From Crocosphaera sp. (lineage in GTDB: Bacteria > Cyanobacteriota > Cyanobacteriia > Cyanobacteriales > Microcystaceae): a stretch of DNA of 64,000 nucleotides. The notes beneath the pieces are model-generated. The model was not told the origin of the DNA and made no database searches. It saw only the letters and a program-made list of their open reading frames with translations. Within the stretch, counting starts at the first letter, position 1. Each line of letters begins with the position of its first letter. The translations under genes were made by a program, and so were the position numbers. Of the stretch, positions 1 through 8,489 are shown piece after piece. The stretch lies in the NCBI GenBank assembly GCA_030065205.1, contig JASJDN010000014.1, positions 1 to 64,000 of the forward strand, in the 5' to 3' direction.

Positions 1-300
1 CTACTGCTTCTATCCAGTAACTATGACCCATGAGAGTGTTTTCTAAGTTCCCTGTGGCTAAATCCCATATTTTCAGGGTTTTGTCCCGGCTCCCAGAAAT
101 GACCTTTTGGCCATCAGGAGTCACTACTACTGCTTCTATCCAGTAACTATGACCCATGAGAGTGTTTTCTAAGTTCCCTGTGGCTAAATCCCATATTTTC
201 AGGGTTGCGTCCCAACTACCAGAAATAATCTTTTGGCCATCAGGAGTCACTGCTACTGCTTCTACCCAATAACTATGACCCGTGAGAGTACGAATTAAAG
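1..300 (-). repeat. 126-bp tandem repeats encoding WD40 blades
   Basis: The same sequence (starting CTACTGCTTCTA on the plus strand) begins at 1, 127 and 253, an exact 126-bp (42-codon) period. The first ~85 bp of the first two units are identical at DNA level and the third is more diverged. Such identity points to recent duplication or gene conversion of propeller blades. Confidence 0.85.
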
Positions 301-724
301 GTTGTGCAAGGGGTGAGGATATAGTGGGACTCAGTAAACATAACCAAGGTTTGTCTTGATATTGGGTAGCTGTTTCTAATAGTCTTTTAATCTTAGGTAT
401 ATGTTGATAAGCAGCTAATAATCTTGTTAATTTTTCTGCTAATTTAGTTGTATCCTTAGCGAGAATATTTCCTGACATATACAAAGCTTTTTGAATTAAT
501 CCGAGTTCTTGCCAACTTTCATGATTTTGAACTAAATCATAATCATCAATTAATTCTCCTACTCCCAAGGTTTCTAACTTTATTTGGAGATAACCAAAGT
601 CTATTAATAAACAATATAACCGCTTAAACTGTTGAGCCTCGGCCAATTCTTTAGCTAAATCTTTTAAAATGAATTCCTGTTTTTCAGGAATCTGTATTTT
701 TAGCTTTTCAATAAAATTCCTCAT
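1..724 (-). CDS. WD40-repeat protein, C-terminally cut by window edge
   Basis: Seen: an open frame runs leftwards from an ATG at 724 off the window edge. The first ~130 residues look alpha-helical (start MRNFIEKLKIQIPEKQEF, then LAKELAEAQQF). WD40 repeats follow, with GH...W, ISGS.D and LKIWDLATG motifs and a 42-residue period. Family knowledge: WD40 propellers are ligand-sensing or scaffold parts of STAND ATPases. Context: it lies 51 bp downstream of the HTH-NTPase gene on the same strand, so the pair looks like a STAND-WD40 protein split over two genes. The left end, and so the number of blades, is unknown. The fold is certain; the role is inferred. Confidence 0.85.
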   Translation of the reverse strand, partial: MRNFIEKLKIQIPEKQEFILKDLAKELAEAQQFKRLYCLLIDFGYLQIKLETLGVGELIDDYDLVQNHESWQELGLIQKALYMSGNILAKDTTKLAEKLTRLLAAYQHIPKIKRLLETATQYQDKPWLCLLSPTISSPLAQPLIRTLTGHSYWVEAVAVTPDGQKIISGSWDATLKIWDLATGNLENTLMGHSYWIEAVVVTPDGQKVISGSRDKTLKIWDLATGNLENTLMGHSYWIEAV

Positions 725-775
725 AGGTTTACTTTTCTCTATTTATTGTTTACTATTACTTTGTAAACTTCCTTG

Positions 776-2221
776 TTATTCATCATCGTCATCATATAAT
801 TCTTGCCACAGCTTATCAGCAATTAACCCATGAATATTACTAATTTCTACCCCTGCTGCTTTCACCATTTCATCACTTTTAAGGAAGTCAGCAAAACTCT
901 GATGATACACTTTATAACGGATTTCTTCACCCATAGGAATCTTATCAATAAATTGTGACCATTCCTTGAGAACTTCTTGCACTTTAAACTCAGTCACTTG
1001 TAACTCTCCTACCGTAGCAAACTCAGATAATAATTGTCGAGAAATTGGTCGAGAAACAACGGTTAAAAGATAAACAATATTAATCTTAATTCGATCCATT
1101 TTCATCTGTAACCAATGATATCGATAATAATTTTGTAACCCTTGGGGAATATATTTTAATTCTAAATCTTGATAATATCCATCAGCAATTTGAGGGATAA
1201 CATATCGTAAATACATAAAATTATTTTCGCTTTTTTCTACTAATTCATTAATAAAATTTTCTTGAATTATTTTTTGTTTTTTTATCCAAACTTGTAACTT
1301 GTCCTTATAGTCTTCAAAGCTTTCTAAACAAGCTTCAATATACATTCTAATATCTTCTTTACACTTTTCAGGATAATCTTGTAAATAAAATATCTCTTCG
1401 GGAGCTTCAATTAACAGTCTATGTTTAACTACTTGTTCATCTCGTCTGGTGAGGATAAAATAAATTTTTTCTGGTAAATATCGAGGTAAATATAAAACAT
1501 TAGATCCTTCTAATTGACTGTTTAAATCAACTTCATCTAAGGCATCAACCACAATAATTAATTTTTCATCGTCAGCAAGTTTATTACTAATTGTCTCTAA
1601 TAAATCTTTTAACTTATTACCATCTTTAGTTGCATCTAATAGTAATTTCTCGTTTCCTAGTTGGTAACGATTAATTAACTGTTTACAGATATTGTCTAGA
1701 AATTGATCGGCTCTATTTTGACTATCGGCTCTAACATTAAAGTAGTAAATACAATCAGGATTCTCATTAACATATTTAGCAGCAATACTACTCTTACCTT
1801 CCCCTGGTTTGGCAACAATGGTAAAGTAACCTCGATCATGGGTATTAATAAAGTTTTCTATGGCATCTAAAACAAACTGACGACCGACAAAAAGCCGTAA
1901 TTTTTCTTCTATCAGTGCTTTGAATTTTTGTTGATATTTGAACAGTTTATCCCCTTTCCATTCTTGCAGATCTACAATATCCGTCGGTTTAATGTTTAGG
2001 AACTTAGCAATATTTTCAACAGCAAATCTATCAACACTAGCATGAATTCCATTTTTCTGACCTTTTGTTCCTAATAATCTTTTCAATGTATCTAAACTCA
2101 TATTAGTTTCGTCAGCTAACTCTTGTTGCGTCAAATTCAATTTTTTACGAAGTTCTTCAATCTTTTCTTTTCCCTGTGGACTTGATTTCACTTTATCAGA
2201 ATAAGAATAATTCATGGTCAA
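776..2221 (-). CDS. Xre-type HTH + STAND/AAA NTPase
   Basis: 481 residues. Residues ~20-60 form a lambda-repressor-type helix-turn-helix (LNLTQQELADETNMSLDTLK). A P-loop NTPase follows: Walker A KPGEGKS at 138-144, a hydrophobic strand ending in the DALDE Walker B at 226-230, and a sensor-like FILTRRDE near 256-263. The rest is helical and the C-terminus is acidic (DDDDE). Family knowledge: signal-transducing NTPases with an HTH often act in stress or phage-conflict signalling and may autoregulate. Context: a WD40 gene follows at 51 bp, and a possible operator lies just upstream. It diverges from a metallopeptidase locus. The domain call is secure; defence is an inference. Confidence 0.85.
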   Translation of the reverse strand: MTMNYSYSDKVKSSPQGKEKIEELRKKLNLTQQELADETNMSLDTLKRLLGTKGQKNGIHASVDRFAVENIAKFLNIKPTDIVDLQEWKGDKLFKYQQKFKALIEEKLRLFVGRQFVLDAIENFINTHDRGYFTIVAKPGEGKSSIAAKYVNENPDCIYYFNVRADSQNRADQFLDNICKQLINRYQLGNEKLLLDATKDGNKLKDLLETISNKLADDEKLIIVVDALDEVDLNSQLEGSNVLYLPRYLPEKIYFILTRRDEQVVKHRLLIEAPEEIFYLQDYPEKCKEDIRMYIEACLESFEDYKDKLQVWIKKQKIIQENFINELVEKSENNFMYLRYVIPQIADGYYQDLELKYIPQGLQNYYRYHWLQMKMDRIKINIVYLLTVVSRPISRQLLSEFATVGELQVTEFKVQEVLKEWSQFIDKIPMGEEIRYKVYHQSFADFLKSDEMVKAAGVEISNIHGLIADKLWQELYDDDDE

Positions 2222-2247
2222 CCTAGGATTTTATTGAATTAAGTATA

Positions 2248-2331
2248 ATGCGTTAGGGCTAATGTCTTTAATTATACTGCCCTATTTGCCCTAACGCATG
2301 GGGCAAAAGTCATGCCCTAACTTGCCCTTTA
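2248..2331. promoter_or_regulatory. Inverted-repeat operator candidate in divergent promoter region
   Basis: A perfect 12-bp inverted repeat, ATGCGTTAGGGC (2248-2259) and GCCCTAACGCAT (2288-2299), is followed by more GCCCTAAC (2314-2321) and TTGCCC (2323-2328) motifs. The left half overlaps a possible leftward -10 (TATACT on the minus strand, 2242-2247) for the HTH-NTPase gene. It is a likely binding site for that HTH protein, so autoregulation and control of the rightward genes are plausible. Confidence 0.5.
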
Positions 2332-2452
2332 TTTGTTACTCTAATTTCGGTACGATCATTATCTATTAGTATCGTAATTTAAGTCTAAATGAGAAGACTC
2401 AATATCAATCAATCTAGGCTTGTTGGTACTTGATAGTTGTAGATGTATACGT

Positions 2453-2722
2453 ATGAGTCATATGAGAGTTACACCTCAATACTTAAAAAAATTAATCGCC
2501 CAAGCTATAGATAGTGGAGCCTCGTCCGAGGATATAGATAAACTAAAGAGCTATCTAGAGCAAGTAGAATCTGGAAAATTAAATAGTCTGGATAGTGGGG
2601 ACTTTATCCATACAACTACTGATAGTCAAGGTAGGACTGTCGTTCGACAGTCAACAGCACCCGTGATTGCAGAAGATGATAGTGATTTTGCAGGTTTAAC
2701 TTTCAGATCTTGTTCAGCTTGA
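2453..2722 (+). CDS. Small protein of unknown function, upstream of HExxH peptidase
   Basis: 89 residues from the ATG at 2453; a TTG at 2420 would add 11 residues and an ATG at 2462 would drop 3. No strong ribosome site is seen at any of them. The N-terminal half is an amphipathic helix pair (VTPQYLKKLIAQAIDSGASS). The C-terminal half is polar and probably flexible, ending in FRSCSA with one cysteine. No signal peptide or membrane segment. It ends 34 bp before the metallopeptidase gene on the same strand, so it could be substrate, inhibitor or regulator of that enzyme. The layout (helical leader, loose Cys/Ser tail) also resembles a peptide precursor, but no maturation motif is recognised. 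Confidence 0.55.
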   Translation: MSHMRVTPQYLKKLIAQAIDSGASSEDIDKLKSYLEQVESGKLNSLDSGDFIHTTTDSQGRTVVRQSTAPVIAEDDSDFAGLTFRSCSA

Positions 2723-2756
2723 ATCGCCTCTGAAAAGACAGTTATAAGACGAAGTT

Positions 2757-3410
2757 ATGGCTATAAACTTAGACACACGACCTTTCCCCAATATGCCACC
2801 TCTGGAGATTGAAGATCGAGAAAATTATTTTAGTCAAGATGAATTAGCAGAGTTTGGGAGTTTTATTTGTGATAATCTCCTTTCTACCAAAAGGGAATTT
2901 GCTTGGTTAGGGAGAGTTATCATTAGGGATGATGGTCGTAGTGGTTATCTTGGCTATTGGGATGCTAAGATCGTCAAAAGTAGTCAAGATCCTAGCGTGA
3001 TTATTGGTATTGTCGCTGTGGTCGTTATTAATTTCTACCAACTAAACTTGTCATTTAAAACTCATCAACAGAGACTAAATGAAGTCAAAGAGATTTTGGC
3101 TCATGAATATGGACATCACTGGACTTTATCTCATTTGCTAGTCAATGGAGTTGTTAAAGACTACTGGCTTGACAGACTACCAACTGACTATTATGCGATT
3201 CGCCCATTGAGTGAAGAACAACATTTCCCAAACTACCAAGGTGGATCATGGCAACGGTGTGATAAGGAAATTATTGCTGAAGACTATCGATGTTTATTTG
3301 CCGATCTACCTGATCAGAGAGATCACCAGATGCTGGGGCTAGATGGACTACAATATCCTTGTGAACGAGTCAGAGACTATATTAGGAATATTCCTAGTCT
3401 TTCCTTATAA
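2757..3410 (+). CDS. HExxH zinc metallopeptidase-like protein
   Basis: 217 residues. Seen: a zincin motif HEYGHH at 116-121 in a helix (VKEILAHEYGHHWTLSH), and about 55 residues downstream a second acidic motif, IIAEDYRCLFADL (E175/D176), well placed to give the third zinc ligand. Residues ~83-95 are hydrophobic (IGIVAVVVINFY) and read as a beta strand before the active helix rather than a membrane anchor. No secretion signal, so probably cytoplasmic. Context: it follows the small unknown protein and diverges from the STAND NTPase. Family knowledge: compact HExxH proteins occur as toxins and as activators in conflict systems (ImmA-like peptidases pair with Xre regulators). The exact family was not recognised. 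Confidence 0.7.
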   Translation: MAINLDTRPFPNMPPLEIEDRENYFSQDELAEFGSFICDNLLSTKREFAWLGRVIIRDDGRSGYLGYWDAKIVKSSQDPSVIIGIVAVVVINFYQLNLSFKTHQQRLNEVKEILAHEYGHHWTLSHLLVNGVVKDYWLDRLPTDYYAIRPLSEEQHFPNYQGGSWQRCDKEIIAEDYRCLFADLPDQRDHQMLGLDGLQYPCERVRDYIRNIPSLSL

Positions 3411-3517
3411 CAATCATTTTTAATTCGTTTTTGAGTTTTCATAGAGTTTTGCTCACTATAAATAGTCAATAATTCCCCTAGTTGTATAAATAATTTATGG
3501 TTGCTACACATCAAAAA

Positions 3518-3534
3518 GGTGGGCAATGCCCACC
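3518..3534. repeat. REP-type palindrome GGTGGGCAATGCCCACC
   Basis: A perfect 17-bp palindrome followed by CTACA, the minimal form of the GGTGGGCAA/TTGCCCACC hairpin found elsewhere in this window. It sits between the converging metallopeptidase and flv3 genes, 8 bp from the flv3 stop, where it could end or protect either transcript. Confidence 0.8.
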
Positions 3535-3542
3535 CTACAGGT

Positions 3543-5270
3543 TTAATAATAGTTACCGACTTTTCGGTGGTGAATAGCCGTTAAACCATCGGGGTTAGAT
3601 ACTCGTCCATTGGTGACTTTACTGTAAACAATCCAATGATCACTACATTCCATGCGACTGATAACTTCGCATTCTAAATAAGCTAACGCATCCACTAAAA
3701 TCGGTGAGCCATTCTTGCCCGTTTGCACCTCAATTCCTTCAAAACGATCGGCCCCAGGGGGAAATCGCTTGAGAAAATGCTTCATCAACGGTTGATATTT
3801 TCCTTCTTCAAGGATGTTTAAAACGAAACTATCTCCTACCTGCATCAAAGATTCGATCGCCCGATCTTTCGCGACTGCAACCGTAAATCCTGGGGGATCA
3901 AAACTCGCTTGGGTTACCCAAGAGGCTAACATCGCCCCTTTAATTTCTCCTTGGGTAGCGGTTAAGATATATAAACCGCCACTAATGCGACCGATCGCTT
4001 TATCTAAGTCACTATCCAAGGACTTCCGTTGCTTCACTTTGCGATCTTGAGTTAACGCTTGTCCTAAGTCGACACCTGCTTCTTCACAGAGTTGATAAAT
4101 AGCTTCACTAGGAGTATCTTTAACTCGAATGGAGTTGAACCCTTTACTTAACCCGGCTTCCCGAAACTTGGTTAATAAGGGGTCAATGGGTTCATCGTTA
4201 CCCCCATAGGATTCAAACATCCCGATATATTGCTTATTCTTGGCTGCAGCAATAATGGTTCCGATGTTGCTGGTGGTTTCTTTGTTGTGAGTCCCTTCTA
4301 AGGGAGGCATCCCGATGACTAAACCGGCAGAACGACTAACGATCTCGGTAACATCTTGAGTATCAGCCGATTTTAAGTCTACCATTTCTACCGCGACACC
4401 GGTTTTGGTAATCCCTTTGGCAATGGCTTGGGAAAGGCGATCGCTGTATCCGTAGTCAGACACATAGAACACGGCCACGCTTTTATCCGCTTTACTTTGT
4501 TCTTCGCTCCAAGTGCGATACCGTTCTACTAACTCATGCAAATTATAGCGCAACAGAGGACCATGACCATTAGCCACTGTAGAAATGGTTCCTAACTTAT
4601 CCATGCGTTTCATAGCAGACAAGACCGATCGCGCGTTAGGACCCATTAAACACTCATAATAGAAATGATAGTCTGGAGCAATCTTGTCTAAATGTTCATC
4701 GTAAAGGAGATCAGAACAATAGTGCATCCCAAACACATCACAGGTAAAGAGGGTTTCGGTTCCTTTATCGTAGGTAAGAATTGTATCGGGCCAGTGTAAG
4801 TTAGGCGCACTCACAAACTCTAAGACATGACCTTTCCCTAAGTCCAAGGACTCCCCACTTTTCACTAAAATGCGTTCAAAGGGTTGATGGATAAAGTCTT
4901 CTAAGAAATTAATGGCAACTTTTGAACCCACTACTGTTGCTTGGGGAGCCAGTTCTAAGATATCTTTAACCAAACCACTATGATCCGGTTCGGTGTGACT
5001 AATCACTAAATAATCAATGGTTTTGGGGTCGATGAGTCCCGTTAAGGTATCTAGGTATAGCTGACGAAACTTAGCATGAGAAGTGTCGATAAGGGCGATT
5101 TTATCACCACGAATGATATAGGAGTTGTAAGTGGTTCCATTTTGCAGGCCAAACTCAATATCAAAGCGATCGCGGTCCCAGTCCAAAGAGCGTATAGTAG
5201 TAGTATTTTCAGCAATATCAGCCGTCTGTATGGTTAAACGATTTTCTGTTTTGATGGGAGTTGCAACCAT
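3543..5270 (-). CDS. flv3: Flavodiiron protein, Flv3-type
   Basis: 575 residues from the ATG at 5270, which has a clear GGAGAGG ribosome site; an ATG at 5315 would add 15 residues but has none. Three domains in order: metallo-beta-lactamase-like di-iron domain (~30-260), flavodoxin (~262-410), and a C-terminal NAD(P)H:flavin reductase-like domain (~430-575), the cyanobacterial class C layout. The canonical iron ligands are all present: HTEPDH at 92-97, H159, D178 and H236. Family knowledge: Flv1/Flv3 reduce O2 to water using electrons from photosystem I side carriers. Canonical ligands and the close match to remembered Flv3 sequences favour Flv3 over Flv1/Flv2; Flv4 is the main alternative. 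A MITE lies just upstream. Confidence 0.8.
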   Translation of the reverse strand: MVATPIKTENRLTIQTADIAENTTTIRSLDWDRDRFDIEFGLQNGTTYNSYIIRGDKIALIDTSHAKFRQLYLDTLTGLIDPKTIDYLVISHTEPDHSGLVKDILELAPQATVVGSKVAINFLEDFIHQPFERILVKSGESLDLGKGHVLEFVSAPNLHWPDTILTYDKGTETLFTCDVFGMHYCSDLLYDEHLDKIAPDYHFYYECLMGPNARSVLSAMKRMDKLGTISTVANGHGPLLRYNLHELVERYRTWSEEQSKADKSVAVFYVSDYGYSDRLSQAIAKGITKTGVAVEMVDLKSADTQDVTEIVSRSAGLVIGMPPLEGTHNKETTSNIGTIIAAAKNKQYIGMFESYGGNDEPIDPLLTKFREAGLSKGFNSIRVKDTPSEAIYQLCEEAGVDLGQALTQDRKVKQRKSLDSDLDKAIGRISGGLYILTATQGEIKGAMLASWVTQASFDPPGFTVAVAKDRAIESLMQVGDSFVLNILEEGKYQPLMKHFLKRFPPGADRFEGIEVQTGKNGSPILVDALAYLECEVISRMECSDHWIVYSKVTNGRVSNPDGLTAIHHRKVGNYY

Positions 5271-5384
5271 ATCCCTCTCCGTATAATATTTCCATTTTTG
5301 TTTATATTGTGACACGCTTCTTGAATATTGTGACTTGAAGTTGCTTATGGAAAGGGTAAGATTCTATTAATTCAGTTATCAGTC

Positions 5385-5521
5385 TTAGAGACTGTTCCTA
5401 AAGAAATAATAACAACAAATTTTGTAAGGTGGGCAAGGTTTTCAAGGGTCAAGTTAGTTTAGATAAGTCTTTGACTTGCCCACCCTACCGTCTTAAGATT
5501 CTATTTATAAACAGTCTCTTA
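5385..5521. mobile_element. MITE with GAGACTGTT inverted ends, copy 1
   Basis: 137 bp bounded by GAGACTGTTCCTAAAG and TTTATAAACAGTCTC, flanked on both sides by TTA, as expected for TA-targeting IS630/Tc1-type elements. The inside carries a GGTGGGCAA...TTGCCCACC hairpin (5428-5484). The outer ~30 bp match the second copy at 58582-58758 in inverted orientation. It lies between the 5' end of flv3 and the 3' end of a small membrane protein gene and may form part of the flv3 leader. Confidence 0.8.
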
Positions 5522-5529
5522 GACATAAT

Positions 5530-5796
5530 TTAATTTGTGGTACTGAGAATAACACTAACCAAAATAGCCACAGCAGCCGTTACTAATACTCCTAATGAGA
5601 CATTTAATTGTTGTTTGTTAGCATCTTGATAAGCTTTAATTTCAAATCTAATTGCATTAATCTGGTCATCAGAAACTTTTTTATACAGTTCTAATTTTTC
5701 AGTCAATATCTGGTCATTTTTCTCCAAGCTATCTAACTTATCAATAATCGTTTGAAACTCTCTTTCTGTCATTGACCGAATCTCCAGACCATTCAA
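5530..5796 (-). CDS. Small coiled-coil protein with C-terminal membrane anchor
   Basis: 88 residues. Residues ~10-60 are charged and heptad-like (FQTIIDKLDSLEKNDQILTE), predicting a coiled coil. Residues 66-85 are one hydrophobic segment (VSLGVLVTAAVAILVSVIL) ending at STTN, a tail-anchored layout. The start at 5796 has an AGAGG ribosome site about 7 nt upstream. The family is not recognised; similar short coil-TM proteins are common in cyanobacteria. It lies upstream of flv3 on the same strand, but a MITE separates them. Confidence 0.65.
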   Translation of the reverse strand: MNGLEIRSMTEREFQTIIDKLDSLEKNDQILTEKLELYKKVSDDQINAIRFEIKAYQDANKQQLNVSLGVLVTAAVAILVSVILSTTN

Positions 5797-5939
5797 CTAC
5801 CTCTATTTTATCATTTTGCTCAATCTTTCTGTGATTAAGCCTAATTTAATAGGTCATCCTTAATAGGACTCTACTAAAATCTTTGTCAAAGTCAAAAAAA
5901 TCAGTTAAAATCTGTTTAAAATTCCAATCGTATAGGGTT

Positions 5940-7748
5940 ATGAGTGATCTTGTTCTTGATGTATCTAATCTTCGTGTTGAATTTCCCTTACAAGGAAAAC
6001 CTAACAAGGTGGCTGTTGATGATGTCAGTTTTCAACTAAAAAAAGGTGAGATTTTAGGTATTGTTGGTGAGTCAGGCTCAGGGAAGTCTGTCACTTCTTT
6101 GGCTATTATGGGGTTGATTCAAACCCCTGGAAAGATTGCTGATGGAAGTCGTATTAAATATTATCAATCCTCAGAAGATTATATTGAGTTAACTCAGTTA
6201 GAATCTTCACAATGGACCAAATATCGTGGTAAAGAAATTGCCATGATTTTCCAAGAACCGATGAGTGCTTTTAACCCGGTTTATACCATAGGATATCAAT
6301 TAACTGAAGCCATTAAATTACACCAGAATGTTACTCAAGACGAAGCTAATATAGAAGCCATTAAGTTATTAAAAAATGTAAAGGTTTTAAAGCAAACCTG
6401 CCCCAATCAGCAAGCAACAGCCTATTTGAAACGATATCCCCATGAACTGTCTGGGGGACAATTACAACGGGTAATGATTGCAATGGCTATCTCCTGTAAC
6501 CCTCAAATTTTAATCGCAGATGAACCAACGACGGCTTTAGATGTAACCGTTCAAAAAGGAATTTTAGAGTTATTGAGAGGTCTTTGTAAAGATAATAATA
6601 TTGCCATGATTTTCATTTCCCATGATTTAGGGGTCATTAATGAAGTGGCTGATGACATATTAGTGATGCGAAATGGTAAAGTATTAGAAGAAGGCAAAAA
6701 AGAACAAATTCTCCGTCACCCTCAAGATGGATATACCAAAGGGTTACTTGCTTGTCGTCCTCCCCTGCATATTAGAGTAGAAAAATTGCCTACTGTAGCC
6801 GATTTTTTGGAAGACAAAAAAGATACAGACTTATCTAAGGAAAGTGATTTAATTTATACAATTATTCCTCATGATGAAATTGAAGCAAGAACCAAAGAAG
6901 CCGAAGAGAAAAAGGTTTTGTTATCAGTAGAAAAGTTGACAGTTGAGTTTGGTAAATCAGCATTTTTTGGACTCAAATCCGATAAATTTAAAGCGGTTAA
7001 TAATATCAGCTTTAAAGTTCATGCAGGAGAAACATTAGGATTAGTTGGGGAATCGGGTTGCGGAAAGTCAACATTAGCAAGAACAATTTTGAGACTAATT
7101 CCAGCAGCAGATGGAAATGTTTCCTTTGAAACTTACGAAATTTCCAAGAAATCGATGAGCAATAAATGGTTACGAAACCTGAGAAAAAATATGCAAATTG
7201 TTTTCCAAAATCCCTATAATTCTCTCAACCCAAGATTAACCGTAGGGCAAGCGATCGCTGAACCGATGATTATTCATAAAACCCAGTCCGATAGTAAGAA
7301 AAGAAGAGAAATTGTTAACGCCTTATTAAGCTTAGTTGGATTAGAGATAGATACTTATAATCGTTATCCTCACGAATTTTCAGGGGGACAAAGACAACGG
7401 GTTTGTATTGCCCGCGCCTTAGCTTTAAATCCCCGTTTTTTGATTTGTGATGAGTCCGTTTCTGCTTTAGATGTATCCGTACAAGCACAAGTTTTAAACC
7501 TGTTAAAAGACTTACAACAAAAGTTAAAATTAACTTGTATTTTTATTTCCCATGATTTTAGTGTAGTCAGATTTATGAGCGATCGCATTATGGTTATGAA
7601 TCAAGGGGAAGTTGTTGAGATAGGAGAAGCAGAAAACATTATTAATAATCCTCAAGAAGACTATACTAAAAATCTTCTCAATTCCATTCCAAAATTCCCC
7701 GAAGACTTGAAATGGACACCCGTGGATATAGTAACGAATGATCACTAA
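5940..7748 (+). CDS. ABC transporter, two fused ATPase domains (dipeptide/oligopeptide type)
   Basis: 602 residues from the ATG at 5940; an in-frame TTG further upstream is less likely because the conserved sequence begins at MSDLVLDVSNL. Two complete nucleotide-binding domains. The first has Walker A GESGSGKS, signature LSGGQ and Walker B ADEPTTALD. The second has GESGCGKS, FSGGQ and CDESVSALD. Each is followed by the Opp/Dpp C-terminal region. This is the DppD-DppF (GsiA/YejF-like) fusion that powers uptake of peptides or similar solutes. No permease or binding-protein gene is adjacent, so its partners lie elsewhere, which is common in cyanobacteria. Substrate unknown. Confidence 0.9.
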   Translation: MSDLVLDVSNLRVEFPLQGKPNKVAVDDVSFQLKKGEILGIVGESGSGKSVTSLAIMGLIQTPGKIADGSRIKYYQSSEDYIELTQLESSQWTKYRGKEIAMIFQEPMSAFNPVYTIGYQLTEAIKLHQNVTQDEANIEAIKLLKNVKVLKQTCPNQQATAYLKRYPHELSGGQLQRVMIAMAISCNPQILIADEPTTALDVTVQKGILELLRGLCKDNNIAMIFISHDLGVINEVADDILVMRNGKVLEEGKKEQILRHPQDGYTKGLLACRPPLHIRVEKLPTVADFLEDKKDTDLSKESDLIYTIIPHDEIEARTKEAEEKKVLLSVEKLTVEFGKSAFFGLKSDKFKAVNNISFKVHAGETLGLVGESGCGKSTLARTILRLIPAADGNVSFETYEISKKSMSNKWLRNLRKNMQIVFQNPYNSLNPRLTVGQAIAEPMIIHKTQSDSKKRREIVNALLSLVGLEIDTYNRYPHEFSGGQRQRVCIARALALNPRFLICDESVSALDVSVQAQVLNLLKDLQQKLKLTCIFISHDFSVVRFMSDRIMVMNQGEVVEIGEAENIINNPQEDYTKNLLNSIPKFPEDLKWTPVDIVTNDH

Positions 7749-7760
7749 ATTAGTAAATAA

Positions 7761-7878
7761 GGGAGTGTGGGTAGTGTGGGGGAGTATCCCAAAGTTGCAA
7801 CTTGTATTTTATTGATGATAGTTTATAGTCATAAATTTCCCCCCGTCTCCCCATCTCTGTGTCCCCCCGTCAAACTCC
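7761..7878. repeat. Imperfect inverted repeat between ABC ATPase and psb27
   Basis: A G-rich arm (GGGAGTGTGGGTAGTG from 7761) faces a C-rich arm (CCCCCCGTCTCCCC to GTCCCCCCGTC, ending near 7878). The arms could pair loosely across ~60 bp of AT-rich DNA. It resembles degenerate inter-genic palindromes and may end the ABC transcript. No coding potential seen. Confidence 0.45.
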
Positions 7879-7990
7879 AAAGATACTTTTTCTGCAAAAA
7901 TAGAATGCTCTCGAGTGTGGGCTTCACTCAGTGACCCCTTCTAGGATAGGATAGGAAAAATCTAGAATTATGTAATTCTCTTAACAACTT

Positions 7991-8395
7991 ATGTTTTTCA
8001 AATCTGCCTTATCTCGTATTCTAGCCTTAGTCTTAGTAGCAGTTGTCGCTTTAACCGGGTGTGGTAATAGTTCTGCTGGACTGTCTGGTGATTATAGCCA
8101 AGATACCCTAAAAGTAATCGAAACCTTAACCACCGCCATTGATTTACCCAATGACGCTGATAATAAACAAGAACTTCAGTCTTTAGCCAGAGAACAAATT
8201 AATGATTATATTTCTCGCTACCGACGCAATGATAAATCTGGGGGACTCCGTTCCTTTACCACCATGCAAACAGCGTTAAATTCCCTGGCTGGTTACTATA
8301 CCTCTTATGGCAGTCGTCCTATTCCCGAAAAGTTGAAAAAACGCTTAAAACAAGAATTTAAGCAAGCCGAAATCGCTATTAAGCGAGGCATCTAG
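7991..8395 (+). CDS. psb27: Photosystem II assembly lipoprotein Psb27
   Basis: 134 residues. A lipoprotein signal (hydrophobic 9-22, lipobox LTGC with Cys24) is followed by the four-helix Psb27 domain, recognised from YSQDTLKVIETL, INDYISRYRRND, SFTTMQTALNSLAGYYTSYG and PIPEKLKKRLKQEF. Psb27 binds the lumenal face of CP43 during assembly and repair of photosystem II, before the manganese cluster is complete, and is held to the thylakoid by its lipid. Length is typical. It is a single gene with its own terminator and no obvious operon partner. Confidence 0.95.
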   Translation: MFFKSALSRILALVLVAVVALTGCGNSSAGLSGDYSQDTLKVIETLTTAIDLPNDADNKQELQSLAREQINDYISRYRRNDKSGGLRSFTTMQTALNSLAGYYTSYGSRPIPEKLKKRLKQEFKQAEIAIKRGI

Positions 8396-8403
8396 TGAAA
8401 CAT

Positions 8404-8427
8404 CCTCGTTAACAATGAGGTATTTTT
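8404..8427 (+). terminator. Rho-independent terminator of psb27
   Basis: CCTCGTTAACAATGAGG (8404-8420) folds into a CCTC/GAGG-based stem, extended by TT/AA pairs, and is followed by TATTTTT. It begins 9 bp after the psb27 stop. Confidence 0.7.
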
Positions 8428-8489
8428 GCTTATAATAATTCCAAGGTTTGATCTCTCAAGCCTTTTTTTATTAATCTTTTAAAAAAGCT

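Noticed and set aside
3814-4050. 78-codon rightward frame inside flv3
   Set aside because: Antisense to the conserved flavin reductase domain, no start signals; a shadow of the real gene.
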